From contig NZ_KI519503.1 of NCBI RefSeq assembly GCF_000482805.1, positions 34,620-98,619 of the forward strand: a DNA stretch of 64,000 nt, written 5' to 3'. A model generated the notes under the pieces. It did not search any database. It was not told where the DNA came from and worked only from the letters and a program-made list of their open reading frames with translations. Of the stretch, positions 31,250 through 47,869 are shown one piece after another (position 1 is the stretch's first letter; every line of letters starts with the position of its first letter). The DNA comes from Deinococcus murrayi DSM 11303 (GTDB lineage: Bacteria; Deinococcota; Deinococci; Deinococcales; Deinococcaceae). The translations under genes were made by a program, and so were the position numbers.

Positions 31250-31901
31250 CGGGGTCTTGGTCGCGTGCGGCCCGGTGGTGCACCTGCTCCGGCGTGAGCG
31301 GCTGGCCGTGGCCCGGCAGCACCCACTGGAGGTCCAGGGCGGCGACGCGGCGCAGGGTCCGGACCGCTTCGTGGTGGTCGTGGTTGTAGGCGGCGCGGGG
31401 CAAGTGCGCCCCGTCAGGGCCGCTCACCAGCGCGTCACCCACAATCAGAATCCCGGCGCGCAGCAGCCCAATCTGCCCCGGTGTGTGGCCGGGAAGGGCG
31501 ACGACCTCCCACCCCAGGACCTCCTCACCGGGAAAGATGGAACGCAGGGCCTGCGCCGGAACCTTGGGGTGCAGTCGGGAGATGGCCCGCCCAACTTGCG
31601 GGCGTCCCGCCGGATACGGAAGATCGTGCGCCTCGCCCGTGAGGTAGGGGTGCTCTGGCGGGTGGGCCAGCACGGGCAGCCCGCGCCGCGCCGCGAGGGG
31701 GGCACCCCCCGCGTGGTCGGGGTGGTGGTGGGTGAGCACCACCGCATCGGGCTGGAACTCGGTCAGCAGCCGCGCCAGCCGGGGCAGGTGGGCCAGGGTG
31801 CCCGTATCGACCAGCAGGCGGCCATGGGGGGTGTCCAGCAGGTAGACATTGGCGTAGAGGGAAAAGCGCCGGATGAAGGGGGGCAGCGGGGGCGTTACCA
31901 A
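31233..31901 (-). CDS. MBL-fold metallo-hydrolase
   Basis: About 222 residues with the full metallo-beta-lactamase metal set: HHHPDHAGG, ALPGHTPGQIGLL, GDALV and VLPGHGQPL. Substrates of such proteins include thioesters, lactones and quorum signals, and the sequence does not decide. The likely start is TTG at 31901, overlapping the upstream gene by 7 nt; no ATG or GTG lies nearby in frame. The C-terminal codons run into the parS-like palindrome. Confidence 0.8.
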   Translation of the reverse strand: MVTPPLPPFIRRFSLYANVYLLDTPHGRLLVDTGTLAHLPRLARLLTEFQPDAVVLTHHHPDHAGGAPLAARRGLPVLAHPPEHPYLTGEAHDLPYPAGRPQVGRAISRLHPKVPAQALRSIFPGEEVLGWEVVALPGHTPGQIGLLRAGILIVGDALVSGPDGAHLPRAAYNHDHHEAVRTLRRVAALDLQWVLPGHGQPLTPEQVHHRAARDQDPALLVT

Positions 31902-32617
31902 GCCGGGGCCTCCCCCTCCTCTGGAGCCTCTGCCGCTTCCAGCGCCGCCCGCAGCAGCGCCCCTCCGCCCGGCACGACCGCGTAATCGCACAGGGCCAGA
32001 AAGGGCGCGTCGCTGGGGAGCGCGCTGATGCCCAGGCGCAAGCTCACCTCGGTGGGGAGCTGCTCCAGCACGTAGTTCACGGCGCTTTCGGGGGTAATCT
32101 CGCGGGGCAAGAGCACCAGCTCTGCGGCGTCTTCGAGAAGCCGCAACTCGCCCGCAAAGGGGCTTTCTTCCAACCAAGCCCGCCATTCTCGCGCCGCCGC
32201 TGCGAGGGCGGGGGCTACCCCTTGGGGGTGCCGCAAGGTGACCCGCAGGGGAAGGCCGCCGCGCTCTTGCAGCTCGGTTTCGGTGCCGAGGTGAAGGAGC
32301 ATGCCGATGTGTTGCGCCGCCTGGTGCGCCAGCCGCAGGGCTGCTTCCCGCTCGCGCAGCGTCTCGCGGGTGAGGCGCCGCCAGGCTGGGTCCTCCTCGC
32401 CCTCCGGCGTGAGCACCACCGCCCCGTGGCGCAGAATCTGCCAGGAGGTGAAGGGGGCGGGCACCTCCAGCAGCTCTTCCTCGTCCCGCCCGGTCACGGG
32501 AATCAGCTCCGCCCCAGCTCCCAGCAAGTTCGCGAGCGCGGCGGACGCGGCGTCCTCAGGGTCGTCCGGTTGGGGACGGGTCAGGAGTCCGGCAGGATTG
32601 ACAAAAGCGACCACCAT
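31895..32617 (-). CDS. HAD-superfamily-like protein, degenerate
   Basis: 240-residue protein with a Cof-type HAD outline: ALANLLGAGAELIPVTGRDEEEL at about 28-50 resembles motif II, and SDAPFLALCDYAVVPGG near the C-terminus resembles motif IV. The nucleophile motif is missing: VAFVNPAGLLT stands where DxDGTLL is expected. Phosphatase activity is doubtful. TAGAGT lies 6 nt before the ATG, giving a leaderless promoter. It overlaps the MBL gene downstream. Confidence 0.55.
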   Translation of the reverse strand: MVVAFVNPAGLLTRPQPDDPEDAASAALANLLGAGAELIPVTGRDEEELLEVPAPFTSWQILRHGAVVLTPEGEEDPAWRRLTRETLREREAALRLAHQAAQHIGMLLHLGTETELQERGGLPLRVTLRHPQGVAPALAAAAREWRAWLEESPFAGELRLLEDAAELVLLPREITPESAVNYVLEQLPTEVSLRLGISALPSDAPFLALCDYAVVPGGGALLRAALEAAEAPEEGEAPAW

Positions 32618-32623
32618 GCGGGC

Positions 32624-32629
32624 ACTCTA
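32624..32629 (-). promoter_or_regulatory. Leaderless -10 box of the HAD-like gene
   Basis: TAGAGT (minus strand) ends 6 nt before the ATG at 32617. It lies just inside the 3' end of livF (stop codon at 32627-32629). Confidence 0.55.
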
Positions 32630-33376
32630 CGCCCCTTGCGCCCGCCCCTCACCCCCCAGGTAGCTTGCCCCCAGCGCCTCGTCACGGGCGAGTTCGTGCG
32701 CGGGGCCGCTCAGCCGTACCCGGCCAGTTTCCAGCACGTAGCCTTCGTCGCTGATGGCGAGGGAAGCGCGGGCATTTTGCTCGACGAGCAGGACGGTGAC
32801 GCCCTCTTCCCGCAGCCCCTGCACGATGCGCAGGATGTCGCGCACAATCAGGGGAGCGAGGCCCAAGGACGGCTCATCGAGCAGCAGCAACCGGGGCCGC
32901 GCCATCAGCGCTCGGCCAATCGCCAGCATCTGTTGCTCGCCGCCCGACAGGGTCCCCGCAAGCTGGCGGCGGCGCTCGGCGAGGCGCGGAAAGCGGGCGT
33001 ACACGCCGTCAAGGTCGCTGCGCCAGCCCCCCCGCCGCCGGGTGTAGGCCCCCAGTTGCAGGTTGTCCGCCACCGTCATGGACGCGAAGAGTTCCCGGCG
33101 CTCCGGCACCAGCGTGATGCCCCGCGCCACCCGCGCTTCGGGCGGGACCCCCCGCAGCGGCTCGCCCGCGTAAAACACCTCCCCCGCCGCCGGAGTCAGA
33201 ATCCCCATGACCGAGTTCAGCAGGGTGGTCTTCCCCGCCCCGTTCGCTCCAATCACGCTCACGATGTGCTCGGCGGGCACCTCCAGGCTGACGCCGCCCA
33301 GAGCCTCCACCCGGCCATAGCGGGTGTGCAGGCCGCGCACCTCCAGCAGTGGTGTTCCAGCGAGCTGGGCCGTCAC
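32627..33376 (-). CDS. livF: Branched-chain amino acid type ABC transporter ATPase LivF
   Basis: 249-residue ABC ATPase with Walker [10 protein letters not shown] at about 42-50, signature [15 protein letters not shown], and Walker [14 protein letters not shown]. The ending of the motif (SLGLAPLIV) is typical of LivF. The GTG start overlaps the LivM-LivG stop by 4 nt. It is the last of three genes encoding a complete permease and ATPase set without a binding protein. Confidence 0.92.
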   Translation of the reverse strand: MTAQLAGTPLLEVRGLHTRYGRVEALGGVSLEVPAEHIVSVIGANGAGKTTLLNSVMGILTPAAGEVFYAGEPLRGVPPEARVARGITLVPERRELFASMTVADNLQLGAYTRRRGGWRSDLDGVYARFPRLAERRRQLAGTLSGGEQQMLAIGRALMARPRLLLLDEPSLGLAPLIVRDILRIVQGLREEGVTVLLVEQNARASLAISDEGYVLETGRVRLSGPAHELARDEALGASYLGGEGRAQGA

Positions 33377-35147
33377 GCGACCTCCTCCCCGCTGACGTCC
33401 GCGCCCAGGTACGCCTCACGCACGGCGGGATGCGCCCGGATTTCGCTGGGGGTGCCCTCGGCGAGCTTCTCCCCGTAGTTCATGACGACGAGGCGGTCGA
33501 CCAGGCCCATCACCAGGTCCATGTCGTGTTCGACGAGCAAAACCGTCACTCCTTCGTCCCGCAGCCGCCGCAGGAGGGCCGCCAGCTCTCCCTTCTCGCC
33601 GTAGCGCAGCCCGGCGGCGGGTTCGTCGAGCAGCAGCAGGGCGGGGTCGGCGACCAGGGCGCGGGCCACCTCCAGCACCCTCTGCTGTCCCAGCGGCAGG
33701 TTTCCGGCAAGGATGTGGGCCTGCTCCTCCAGCCCCACCCGCTCCAGTTGCCGCAGCGCCTCGTGTTGCAGGGCGGCTTCTTCCCTCCGCTCCAGGTGCA
33801 GCAGGCTCGCGAGCAGCCCCGCTCGGCCCCGTGCGTAGCCGCCCATCATCGCGTTTTCCAGCAAGGAGAGTTCGGGGAGCAGATGGACGTGCTGAAAGGT
33901 GCGACTCAATCCCAGCCGATGAATCTGCCCCGCCGTGAGCCGGGTAATATCGCGGCCCATGAAAGTCACCCGCCCGGAGGTCGCGGGATTCACCCCGGTC
34001 ACGAGGTTGAACAGGGTGCTCTTGCCCGCGCCGTTCGGGCCAATCAGGCCCAGGATTTCCCCGGCCCGCAGCTCAAAGGACACGTCATTCACGGCCCGCA
34101 GCCCGCCAAACTGCTTGACGGCGTGCTCAACGGTGAGCAGGGGCGTGCCCGGCACGGGCTTTTGGCGCGCGGGGAGCCGATTTCGTTCGGGCAGCAAGCG
34201 CAGGGGCGCTTGGGGAAGGACACGCTCCAGCAGGGGCCATAGCCCCCGCCGGGCGAACTGTAGGGTCAGGATGACGAGCACCCCGAACACGATGACCTCA
34301 AAGTTGCCCTGCGCCCCAAGCAGCTCTGGCAGCACGCCCCGCAACCATTCGCGCAGCCCGGTAATCAACCCCGACCCCAGCAGCGCCCCCCACACGTAGC
34401 CGGAGCCGCCCACGACCGCCATGAAGAGGTATTCAATCCCTGCCTGAAGGCTGAAGGGGGTGGGGTTGACGAAGCGCTGGCTGTGGGCGTAGAGCCACCC
34501 GGCCAGCCCCGCCATCAGGGCCGCGAGCACGAACACCTGGACCCGCAGCCGGAAGGCATTCACCCCGAACGCTTCGGCGACCAGCGGCCCGCTCCGCAGC
34601 GCCCGCATTGCCCGCCCGGTGCGGCTGGAGAGCAGAAACTGCGCTCCCAGGGCGGTCAGCCCCAGCGCCAGCAGCGCGAGGTAGGCAAAGGCGCGGGGCG
34701 AGGTCAGGTTCATGCCGAACGCGGCGAGCGGAGGGATATTCGTCAGCCCGGTAAAGCCCCCCAGCGCGGGCGTGTTGCCGAAGACGTAATAGAGGCTCAT
34801 GCCCCAAGCGATGGTGGCAAGCGGGAGGTAATGCCCCTGCATCCGCAGGGTGAGCAGCCCCAACAGCCAGGCGACCAGGCCCGTGAGAGCCAGCCCGGCG
34901 GGGAGGGCCAGCCAGGGGTTCCATCCCGCCTGGGTCGTCAGCAGGGCGGTCGTGTAGGCCGACACCCCCATAAAGGCCGCCTGCCCGAAGGAGGTCAGCC
35001 CCACGATGCCCGTGAGGAGGACTAGCCCCACGGCGACGACGGCAAAAATCAGGATATTGACGAGCAGCGTGACCTGAAAGAGCGGCAGCACCAGCGGCAG
35101 CGCGAGCGCGACCGCCGCCGCGACGACCGACAGCACGAGTCGCCCGT

Positions 35148-35151
<4 letters not shown>
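33373..35151 (-). CDS. Fused LivM permease and LivG ATPase
   Basis: 592 residues. The first 300 are a LivM-type permease with about nine hydrophobic segments and the conserved [17 protein letters not shown]. From about 335 a LivG ATPase follows: Walker [17 protein letters not shown], the LivG-specific insertion [36 protein letters not shown], and Walker [12 protein letters not shown]. LivM and LivG are normally separate genes. The frame is continuous through the linker. It overlaps livH (ATGA) and livF (GTGA). Confidence 0.92.
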
Positions 35152-36197
<1,046 letters not shown>

Positions 36198-36361
36198 GAC
36201 GTGACTCCATAGGGCGCTCCTGAGAGAACGGGGGAGAACAGCGGGAAAACCCCTCCCGGCAAGGTCCGGCAGATTGTGGATACCTTCACGATACGGGCTG
36301 TCCCCCGCCTCGGCAACAGTCCTGTCCATCGCTCATGTCCTTTGTCGCCCTACGAGCTGTG

Positions 36362-36381
36362 TCAATGTGATATCACTTTGA
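36362..36381. promoter_or_regulatory. Palindromic operator upstream of the SPFH gene
   Basis: TCAATGTGATATCACTTTGA is a 20-bp palindrome with one mismatched pair and a perfect GTGATATCAC core. It lies 36 bp before the SPFH start in the divergent spacer with livH and probably binds a dimeric repressor. Confidence 0.6.
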
Positions 36382-36417
36382 TAGGTGCCGACTCTTTCCC
36401 GGTGCTGGGAGGTTCGC

Positions 36418-37335
36418 ATGAGCAAACTGGAGCAAGCGCCCCCTACCGTCGGTCCTGCGGGAGGGGTCTCCCCCATTCCCGGCGTGGCGAGCGCTGAGCG
36501 CCCGGCTTTTGGGCTGCCGGGGATGCCCGCCGTGCTGCTGTGGCTGGGGCTTTTGGGGTTGACTGTCTGGCTGTGGCTGGGGCCGGGGTGGGTCCTCCCA
36601 GCGGCCCTGCTGGGCACGTTGCTGCTCGTCGCGCTGGGGGGCTTTTTCATCGTTCAGCCCAATCAAGCCAGCGTGATTACCCTCTTCGGGCGGTACGTCG
36701 GCAGCGAGCGCCGCAACGGGTTTTTCTGGACCAACCCGCTGACGGTGCGCCGCAGGGTCTCCTTGCGTATCCGCAACTTCAACTCCGAGCGCCTCAAGGT
36801 CAACGACCAGATGGGCAACCCCATCGAAATCGCCGCCGTGATTGTGTGGCGGGTAGTGGACACGGCGCGGGCGGTCTTTGACGTCGAGGACTACTCCGAG
36901 TTCGTCGCCATCCAGTCCGAAACCGCTCTGCGGCACCTCGCTGCCGGGTACCCCTATGACGACTACGATGGCCGCACCCTCTCGCTGCGCGGCAACCCCG
37001 ACGAGGTTGCTGAGGCCCTGGGCCGCGAACTCGCCGCCCGGCTGCGGCACGCGGGCGTCGAGGTCCTCGAAGCGCGGCTCTCGCACCTCGCCTACTCGCC
37101 CGAAATCGCGGGCGCGATGCTCCAGCGTCAGCAGGCGAGCGCCATCATCGCCGCGCGGCAGCAGATTGTGCAGGGGGCGGTCGGGATGGTCGAGCTGGCC
37201 CTGCGCCAGCTCGAAGGCCAGAGCATCGTTCAGCTCGACGAGGAGCGCAAGGCGCAGATGGTCAGCAACCTGCTCGTCGTGCTGACCAGCGAGCGCGGTA
37301 CTCAGCCGGTCGTCAACGCAGGCAGCCTGTACTAG
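36418..37335 (+). CDS. SPFH/band-7 membrane protein (stomatin-like)
   Basis: 305-residue protein with two N-terminal hydrophobic segments (about 38-80) and an SPFH domain: [61 protein letters not shown] helical C-terminal half contains [33 protein letters not shown]. It should form membrane oligomers that organise microdomains. The start has the site GGGAGG. The small Arc-like protein follows 14 bp later, a gene pair seen in other bacteria. Confidence 0.9.
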   Translation: MSKLEQAPPTVGPAGGVSPIPGVASAERPAFGLPGMPAVLLWLGLLGLTVWLWLGPGWVLPAALLGTLLLVALGGFFIVQPNQASVITLFGRYVGSERRNGFFWTNPLTVRRRVSLRIRNFNSERLKVNDQMGNPIEIAAVIVWRVVDTARAVFDVEDYSEFVAIQSETALRHLAAGYPYDDYDGRTLSLRGNPDEVAEALGRELAARLRHAGVEVLEARLSHLAYSPEIAGAMLQRQQASAIIAARQQIVQGAVGMVELALRQLEGQSIVQLDEERKAQMVSNLLVVLTSERGTQPVVNAGSLY

Positions 37336-37349
37336 CGGGAGGGCCAGAG

Positions 37350-37544
37350 ATGCCCGCCCGCCCGAAGAAGAACTTTCCGCTGCGCATCAGCCCCGACCTC
37401 TACGCCGCTCTGGAGCGCTGGGCCGCCGATGACCTGCGCTCGGTGAACGCCCAAATCGAGTACCTGCTCACCCAAAGCGTGCGCCGGGCGGGCCGACTTA
37501 AGCCGCCGAACTCCCAGGAGGCCCCGGCCCCCACCGAGGAATGA
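37350..37544 (+). CDS. Arc-family ribbon-helix-helix protein
   Basis: 64-residue protein with [45 protein letters not shown], a standard ribbon-helix-helix fold: one DNA-contacting strand (FPLRI) and two helices. The C-terminal 15 residues are acidic and proline-rich. Its position after the SPFH gene suggests co-transcription; it may repress the operon through the palindrome at 36362-36381. Confidence 0.85.
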   Translation: MPARPKKNFPLRISPDLYAALERWAADDLRSVNAQIEYLLTQSVRRAGRLKPPNSQEAPAPTEE

Positions 37545-37840
37545 CCGCTGCCCCAGCACGAGGGGGCGGCGGTCTCCAGTGGCCCTCCCCGGCCTTCTGC
37601 CTCTCCCCCTTCCCCGCCCCGATGCGGCATACTGCCGGGGTTTGTCTGTGAAGTCGGCGTCCCTAGGCAGAACAGATCTCCAGCAGGCAGACCCCCTCCT
37701 CTACGGGCGCGGAGAGCCAGCCCCCAGACGCGGCGGTTGCAGCGCTTGCCCTTTCCTTGTTTCCGGCGCTTCTCTCCAGCGCCGCGCCCCGCCGGTGGCT
37801 CTCCCGTGCCCTTCCGGCGTGTTCTGCTGACAGGACTGCT

Positions 37841-39247
37841 ATGACCCCTTCTTCCACCTCACCCCGCCCTATCCCCTTGGCCGACTGGCAGCAGTGGCTG
37901 GGGGGCCGCACCCCCACGCCCGTGCAGGCCGGAGCGATTCCCGCCCTGCTCGCGGGCCACGACGTGATAACCACCGCCCGCACCGGCAGCGGCAAGACGC
38001 TCGCTTTCCTGATTCCGGCGGCGGCCCGTGGCATCGGGATGACCCCGGCGCGGGGGATGCGCCCCGAAGTGTTGGTGGTCACGCCCACCCGCGAACTTGC
38101 CGTGCAGATTCGCGATGTGGCCCGCGACCTCGGCATGCCCGCCGGACGCATTACCGGGGGCATCACGCCCAATCAAACTCGCACCGAGGCGAGCGGCAAG
38201 GGCGTGATTGCCGGGACACCGGGCCGCCTCAAGGACCTCATCACGCGCGGCGAACTGTCCCTCGCCGGGCTGCGCTACGTGGTTCTCGACGAGGCCGACG
38301 AGCTACTCTCGCTGGGCTTTCTGCGGGACGTGGGGGACATTCTGCGCTTGGCGCGGCAGGCGGCGGGGGAGAGTCTCCAGGTGGCGATGGCCTCCGCGAC
38401 CTTTCCCGCCGCCATCCGCGAGGTCGCCGAGCGGTTTATGCGCTCGCCCCAGCGCATCGACATCGCTCCGGCTCGCCCCGCCGCCGCGCCCGCTGCCGGG
38501 GATGTTCTCGGTGGGGCGACGGGCGCGACCCACCAGCTGCGGCACACCACCCGCGAGGCGGTGCTGGACCTCGCTGCCGAGCATGCGCGGGAGGCGCTGC
38601 GGCTTCCCGGCGGCTGCGTGGTGATTTTTTGCCGGACCAAGGCCCTCGTCAAGCGGCGGGCCGAGCGGTTGGGGGAGTTGCTGCCCGGCGAGACGGTCAC
38701 GGCCCTCCAGGGCAACATGGACCAGAAAAAGCGCGAGCGCACGATGGACCTGCTGCGTTCCGGCGCGTCGCGGGTGCTGGTGGCCACCGACATTGCCGGG
38801 CGCGGCATCGACCTCCCAGAGGTGCGGCTCGTCATCCACATGGACGTGGCCGCCACCGCCGAAGACCACGTGCACCGTTCGGGCCGCACCGCCCGCGCGG
38901 GTCGCCCCGGCGTGAACCTCGTTCTCCTGATTCCTGAGCAGCGCGAGCTGTGGCGCACGGTGCGCCGGAGCTTGCCCGCGGCCCTCCAGCCCCCCCTCAC
39001 CCCGGAAGAAGGCCAGATTGACCGGGCCATCCAGGAAAAGCAGGGCCAGGGCCGCGGCGGCGGGCGCGGGGGAGGTCAGGGCCGCGGCCCCAGCAGGAGT
39101 AGCCCCCCGCGTGACGCCGCCGCGCCCAACCGCCCCCACGCCGAGCAGGGGCAGAAGCGGGCCGCCAAACCGCAGGGGTCCCAGCGGACCGACGCGGGCA
39201 CGGGAGCCGGGCGCGTCGGGCCGCAGCCCGCACGCCGCCGCCGCTGA
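37841..39247 (+). CDS. DEAD-box ATP-dependent RNA helicase
   Basis: 468-residue helicase with all motifs: [16 protein letters not shown] (Q motif), [52 protein letters not shown] and [10 protein letters not shown]. The last 70 residues are rich in glycine, arginine and glutamine ([15 protein letters not shown]), suited to RNA binding. It is probably involved in RNA folding or decay. The ATG at 37841 follows a 296-bp spacer in which I see no gene. Confidence 0.93.
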   Translation: MTPSSTSPRPIPLADWQQWLGGRTPTPVQAGAIPALLAGHDVITTARTGSGKTLAFLIPAAARGIGMTPARGMRPEVLVVTPTRELAVQIRDVARDLGMPAGRITGGITPNQTRTEASGKGVIAGTPGRLKDLITRGELSLAGLRYVVLDEADELLSLGFLRDVGDILRLARQAAGESLQVAMASATFPAAIREVAERFMRSPQRIDIAPARPAAAPAAGDVLGGATGATHQLRHTTREAVLDLAAEHAREALRLPGGCVVIFCRTKALVKRRAERLGELLPGETVTALQGNMDQKKRERTMDLLRSGASRVLVATDIAGRGIDLPEVRLVIHMDVAATAEDHVHRSGRTARAGRPGVNLVLLIPEQRELWRTVRRSLPAALQPPLTPEEGQIDRAIQEKQGQGRGGGRGGGQGRGPSRSSPPRDAAAPNRPHAEQGQKRAAKPQGSQRTDAGTGAGRVGPQPARRRR

Positions 39248-39309
39248 CCGCAGGGTCTCAAGACGAAGGGAGGGGAGAGCCGTGGATGGCTTTCCCCTCC
39301 CTTTGGAGT

Positions 39310-39329
39310 TGCTCGTCACGTGACGAGCA
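39310..39329. promoter_or_regulatory. Candidate parS centromere site 2
   Basis: TGCTCGTCACGTGACGAGCA, a perfect 20-bp palindrome identical to the core of the site after parB, 8.1 kb away. It lies between the convergent helicase and hpaI genes. Confidence 0.6.
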
Positions 39330-39336
39330 GCCGCGC

Positions 39337-40101
39337 TCAGCCCCGAAAGCGGGCCAGAAGTTCCGTGCTGGCGCGGCTGAGCAGCAGCACGTCCACGCCC
39401 ACCGCGACGAAGGTGTACCCCCAGTCCAGGTAGCGCCGCGCCGCGCCCTCGTCGGTCGCCAGAATGCCCGCCGCCTTGCCCGCCCCGCGAATGCGGGAGG
39501 CCGCCTCCCGGATGGCCTGCTGCACGTCCGGATGGGCGGGTTGCCCCAGGTGGCCCAGGCTCGCGGCGAGGTCGGCGGGGCCGATGAACACGCCGTCCAC
39601 GCCCTCGACCGCGGCGATGTCGTCCAGCACTTCCAACCCGGTCGCGGACTCCACCTGCACGAGCAGGCAGACGCCCTCATTCGCCCGCTGCAAGTAGCCC
39701 GCGTCCCGCCCGAAGCCGCTCGCCCGCACCAGGGCGCTCGCCACACCCCGAACGCCCTGCGGGGGGTAACGGGTCGCCGCGACCAGCTCGCGGGCCTGCG
39801 CCGCCGATTCCACCATCGGAATCAGGAGGTTGCGGGCACCGATATCGAGGGCCTGTTTGACCAGCACCGGGTCCCCCACGGGCAAGCGCACAACTGGAGC
39901 GGAGGGGGAGGCGGCGAGCGCCTGAAGCTGCGCGAGGATGCTCCTCAGGTCATTGGGCGCGTGCTCGCCGTCCACGACCAGCCAGTCAAAGCCCGCCCCC
40001 GCGCAGACCTCGGCGCTGTAGGGGTCGGCGAGGGCGAGCCAGAAGCCGTAGAGCGTGTCGCCACGGGCGAGGGCCGTTTTGAACAGGTTCTCAGCGGGCA
40101 C
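39337..40101 (-). CDS. hpaI: 4-hydroxy-2-oxoheptanedioate aldolase HpaI
   Basis: 254-residue class II aldolase of the HpcH/HpaI family. It would split 4-hydroxy-2-oxoheptanedioate into pyruvate and succinic semialdehyde, the last step of homoprotocatechuate breakdown. Motifs: [64 protein letters not shown], with the metal-binding glutamate and aspartate. The chosen start, GTG at 40101, overlaps the hpaH stop by 11 nt. Confidence 0.9.
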   Translation of the reverse strand: MPAENLFKTALARGDTLYGFWLALADPYSAEVCAGAGFDWLVVDGEHAPNDLRSILAQLQALAASPSAPVVRLPVGDPVLVKQALDIGARNLLIPMVESAAQARELVAATRYPPQGVRGVASALVRASGFGRDAGYLQRANEGVCLLVQVESATGLEVLDDIAAVEGVDGVFIGPADLAASLGHLGQPAHPDVQQAIREAASRIRGAGKAAGILATDEGAARRYLDWGYTFVAVGVDVLLLSRASTELLARFRG

Positions 40102-40949
40102 GCGCGGTCCCCACGAAGCGGCACGAGAAGCTGCCCAGCGGCCCGTAATCGAAGGTGAAGACGTCCCCGGACGCAATGTCCACCGGGCGGGTGAAGGACC
40201 CGGCGAGGACGAGTTCGCCCGCCTTCAGCCCCTCCCCGTGCGGCGCGAGGCGGTTCGCCAGCCACGCGATGCCCGTCGCCGGGTGCCCCAGCACGCCCGC
40301 GGCCACCCCGGTTTCCTCGACCACGCCGTTGCGGAGGCACAGGGCCGCCGCCCAGCGCAGGTCGAGGTCGTCGGGGCGCATCGCCCGCCCACCCACGACC
40401 ACCCCGGCGTTGGCGGCATTGTCGCTGATGGTGTCCGTCACCCGGCGGGGCCTGCCCGTTTCCCGGCTGACCCGCTGAATGCGGGCGTCAATGATTTCGG
40501 CGGCAGGGGTCACGTACTCGGTCGCCCGCAGCACGTCGAACACGGTCACGCCGGGGCCGTGCAGGTCGGCTTTCAGCAGGAAGGCGAGTTCGACCTCCAC
40601 CTTCGGGGCCACGAAGCGCGAGAGGGGGATGTCCCCGTTCGGCTCGAAGAACATGTCATCGAGCAGCGCCCCGTAGTCCGGCTCGGTAATCTGCGAGGCC
40701 ATCTGCATCGCCCGCGAGGTCAGCCCAATCTTGTGCCCCAGGATGCGCCGCCCCCCCGCGACCTTCTGCGCGACCCAGGCCCGCTGCACGGCGTAGGCGT
40801 CGGCAATCGTCATGGCGGGGAAACGCTCGGAGAAGGGGAGAAGCTGCACCCCGGTTGCCTCCGCCCCCTCCAGCTCAGCCGCCAGGCCGGAGAGCGCCTC
40901 CTGGGGAATCACCCTGGCCGCTGGCGGCTGGCCGCTGGCCGCTTCGACC

Positions 40950-40960
<11 letters not shown>
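40091..40960 (-). CDS. hpaH: 2-oxo-hept-4-ene-1,7-dioate hydratase HpaH
   Basis: 289-residue hydratase of the fumarylacetoacetase-like fold. Motifs: [46 protein letters not shown], with the metal-ligand glutamates, and AAEIIDARI. It adds water to 2-hydroxyhepta-2,4-dienedioate. The site GAGGGGG precedes the ATG at 40960. Codons 7-15 are formed by a heptanucleotide tandem repeat; a GTG directly after it (codon 17) is an alternative start. Confidence 0.9.
40914..40941. repeat. Heptanucleotide tandem repeat inside the hpaH start region
   Basis: Four units of CTGGCCG (second unit CTGGCGG) on the plus strand. The unit is not a multiple of three, so a change in copy number would shift the hpaH frame. 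Confidence 0.8.
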
Positions 40961-43443
<2,483 letters not shown>

Positions 43444-43456
43444 GGTGGGTGCCTCC

Positions 43457-43834
43457 TTACGCCTCGTCGGCGTCGTGATACTTGAAGACCTTGAGGACGT
43501 AGCCGTCGGGATCGGTCACGAAAAAGCCGTAAGGGCCGGTCGCGTGGCGGTACTGTTCACGGACGTCACGCTGGATGCGGATGTGTTTGGAAAGCCGGGC
43601 GAACAGGGCGTCCACCTCGTTAAAAGAGTCCAGCTCCAGGCCCAGGTACGTCAGGGCGCTCACGTCCGGGGCCTGCTCGCTGTGGTCGAAGATCAGCCGC
43701 GTGCCGCCCCCAAAGCTGGCGAAGAGGCGCTGGCCCCCGCGGTGGAGCGAAGTCTCCGCGCCCAGCAGGTCGTAAAAAGCCCGCGTTCGGTTGAGGTCAC
43801 TTGCCTTGAATGCGACATGCTCCAGCACGGCCAC
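43457..43834 (-). CDS. VOC/glyoxalase-fold protein in the hpa operon
   Basis: 125-residue single-domain vicinal-oxygen-chelate protein: [28 protein letters not shown], ending [13 protein letters not shown]. Both VOC halves are present. Its position inside the hpa operon suggests it handles a pathway intermediate, perhaps an isomerase replacing the absent hpaF, but this is inference. GTG at 43834 is preceded by GGAGGG, which decides the start. Confidence 0.75.
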   Translation of the reverse strand: MAVLEHVAFKASDLNRTRAFYDLLGAETSLHRGGQRLFASFGGGTRLIFDHSEQAPDVSALTYLGLELDSFNEVDALFARLSKHIRIQRDVREQYRHATGPYGFFVTDPDGYVLKVFKYHDADEA

Positions 43835-43835
43835 G

Positions 43836-46188
<2,353 letters not shown>

Positions 46189-46192
<4 letters not shown>

Positions 46193-46934
46193 GGGTTCTC
46201 CTTGACTGCTTGGCTGTACGAGTACGCGAGAAACGTTTCGGTTCGCAGGGTGCGTCCGCCCCGCTGCACGAGGACGAAGGCCGCGTAGGGGTGGTATTTG
46301 ACGAGGTAGGTATAGCTTCCGCTGCGGAAGGTGTATTCCGGCCCCAGGTCGTCGTCACTCACCTTCCCGCCCGTCACAGACACGCCCGGCGTCCCGTCAA
46401 AGTTGCGGGTGGCATACGTCGCTGTCCTGCCGTTGTCCCACACGATGACGGTCCGCTTCGCCGTTGCGCCCATAAAGGCGGCCTGCGGCTGATAGCGGCA
46501 GCGGAAGGAGCCTTCCGGCGTGCGGAACTCGTTGACGCGGGTCAGGCGGTAGGCGGGGTCGAGGACGTTCTCGACGTTGCTGGTGCGGATATAGAAGTCC
46601 GCTTGCGGCCCGGAGAGGCCGGGAAAGGAGAGGCGGGTAAAGACGCTTCCAGCAGCCCCCTCGCTCGGTCCCAGCCGGGCGGGCGTGGCGAGCATCCCGG
46701 CGGGCGGGCGCTTCAGCCAGCGGTAGAGGGTGACGGGCTGGGCGGAGTTCCCAGGGGCGCGAGCAGGCAGGGTGACGGCGAGCACCCGGTCGGGCGCGTC
46801 GCACCACGCGAAGGCGGGGCGCACGCCGCCCACCGCTCCAGTCGGGTTGACGAACGAGCGCATCTCGAAGCGCAGGGGCGTGGCGAGGCCAGCCCCGGCC
46901 AGGGCCAGGGCGGTCAGCACCGCGCCCGCCCGCT

Positions 46935-46938
<4 letters not shown>
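46189..46938 (-). CDS. Secreted protein of unknown function within the hpa operon
   Basis: 249-residue protein with a clear signal peptide (KRAGAVLTALALAGAGLATP) and a mature part rich in beta-strand patterns and aromatic residues. Two cysteines (FAWCDAP, SFRCRYQ) could form a disulfide. I recognise no family. The GTG at 46938 overlaps the hpaG stop by 4 nt, which fits the habit of the operon better than a GTG four codons earlier. A periplasmic protein in a cytoplasmic catabolic operon is unexpected; it may assist substrate entry. Confidence 0.7.
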
Positions 46939-47750
<812 letters not shown>

Positions 47751-47856
47751 TTGCTGGTCTTTGCTGAGTGGTGCGGGGTGATAGGTTCCCCCAGCATACG
47801 GCCCGCTCGTCCGCTCCTGGGTTGTGCGGAGACGTGAAGTTGCCCCCCACCTTTTG

Positions 47857-47862
47857 TAGATT
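47857..47862 (+). promoter_or_regulatory. Leaderless -10 box of the regulator, within an inverted repeat
   Basis: TAGATT ends 7 nt before the ATG. It sits inside TTTGT-N8-ACAAA (47853-47870), which may be an autoregulatory site. Confidence 0.5.
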
Positions 47863-47869
47863 GAGACAA

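Noticed and set aside
37545..37840. tRNA or small RNA gene before the DEAD-box helicase
   Set aside because: No cloverleaf, TPsiC-like box or strong hairpin with T-tract is visible.
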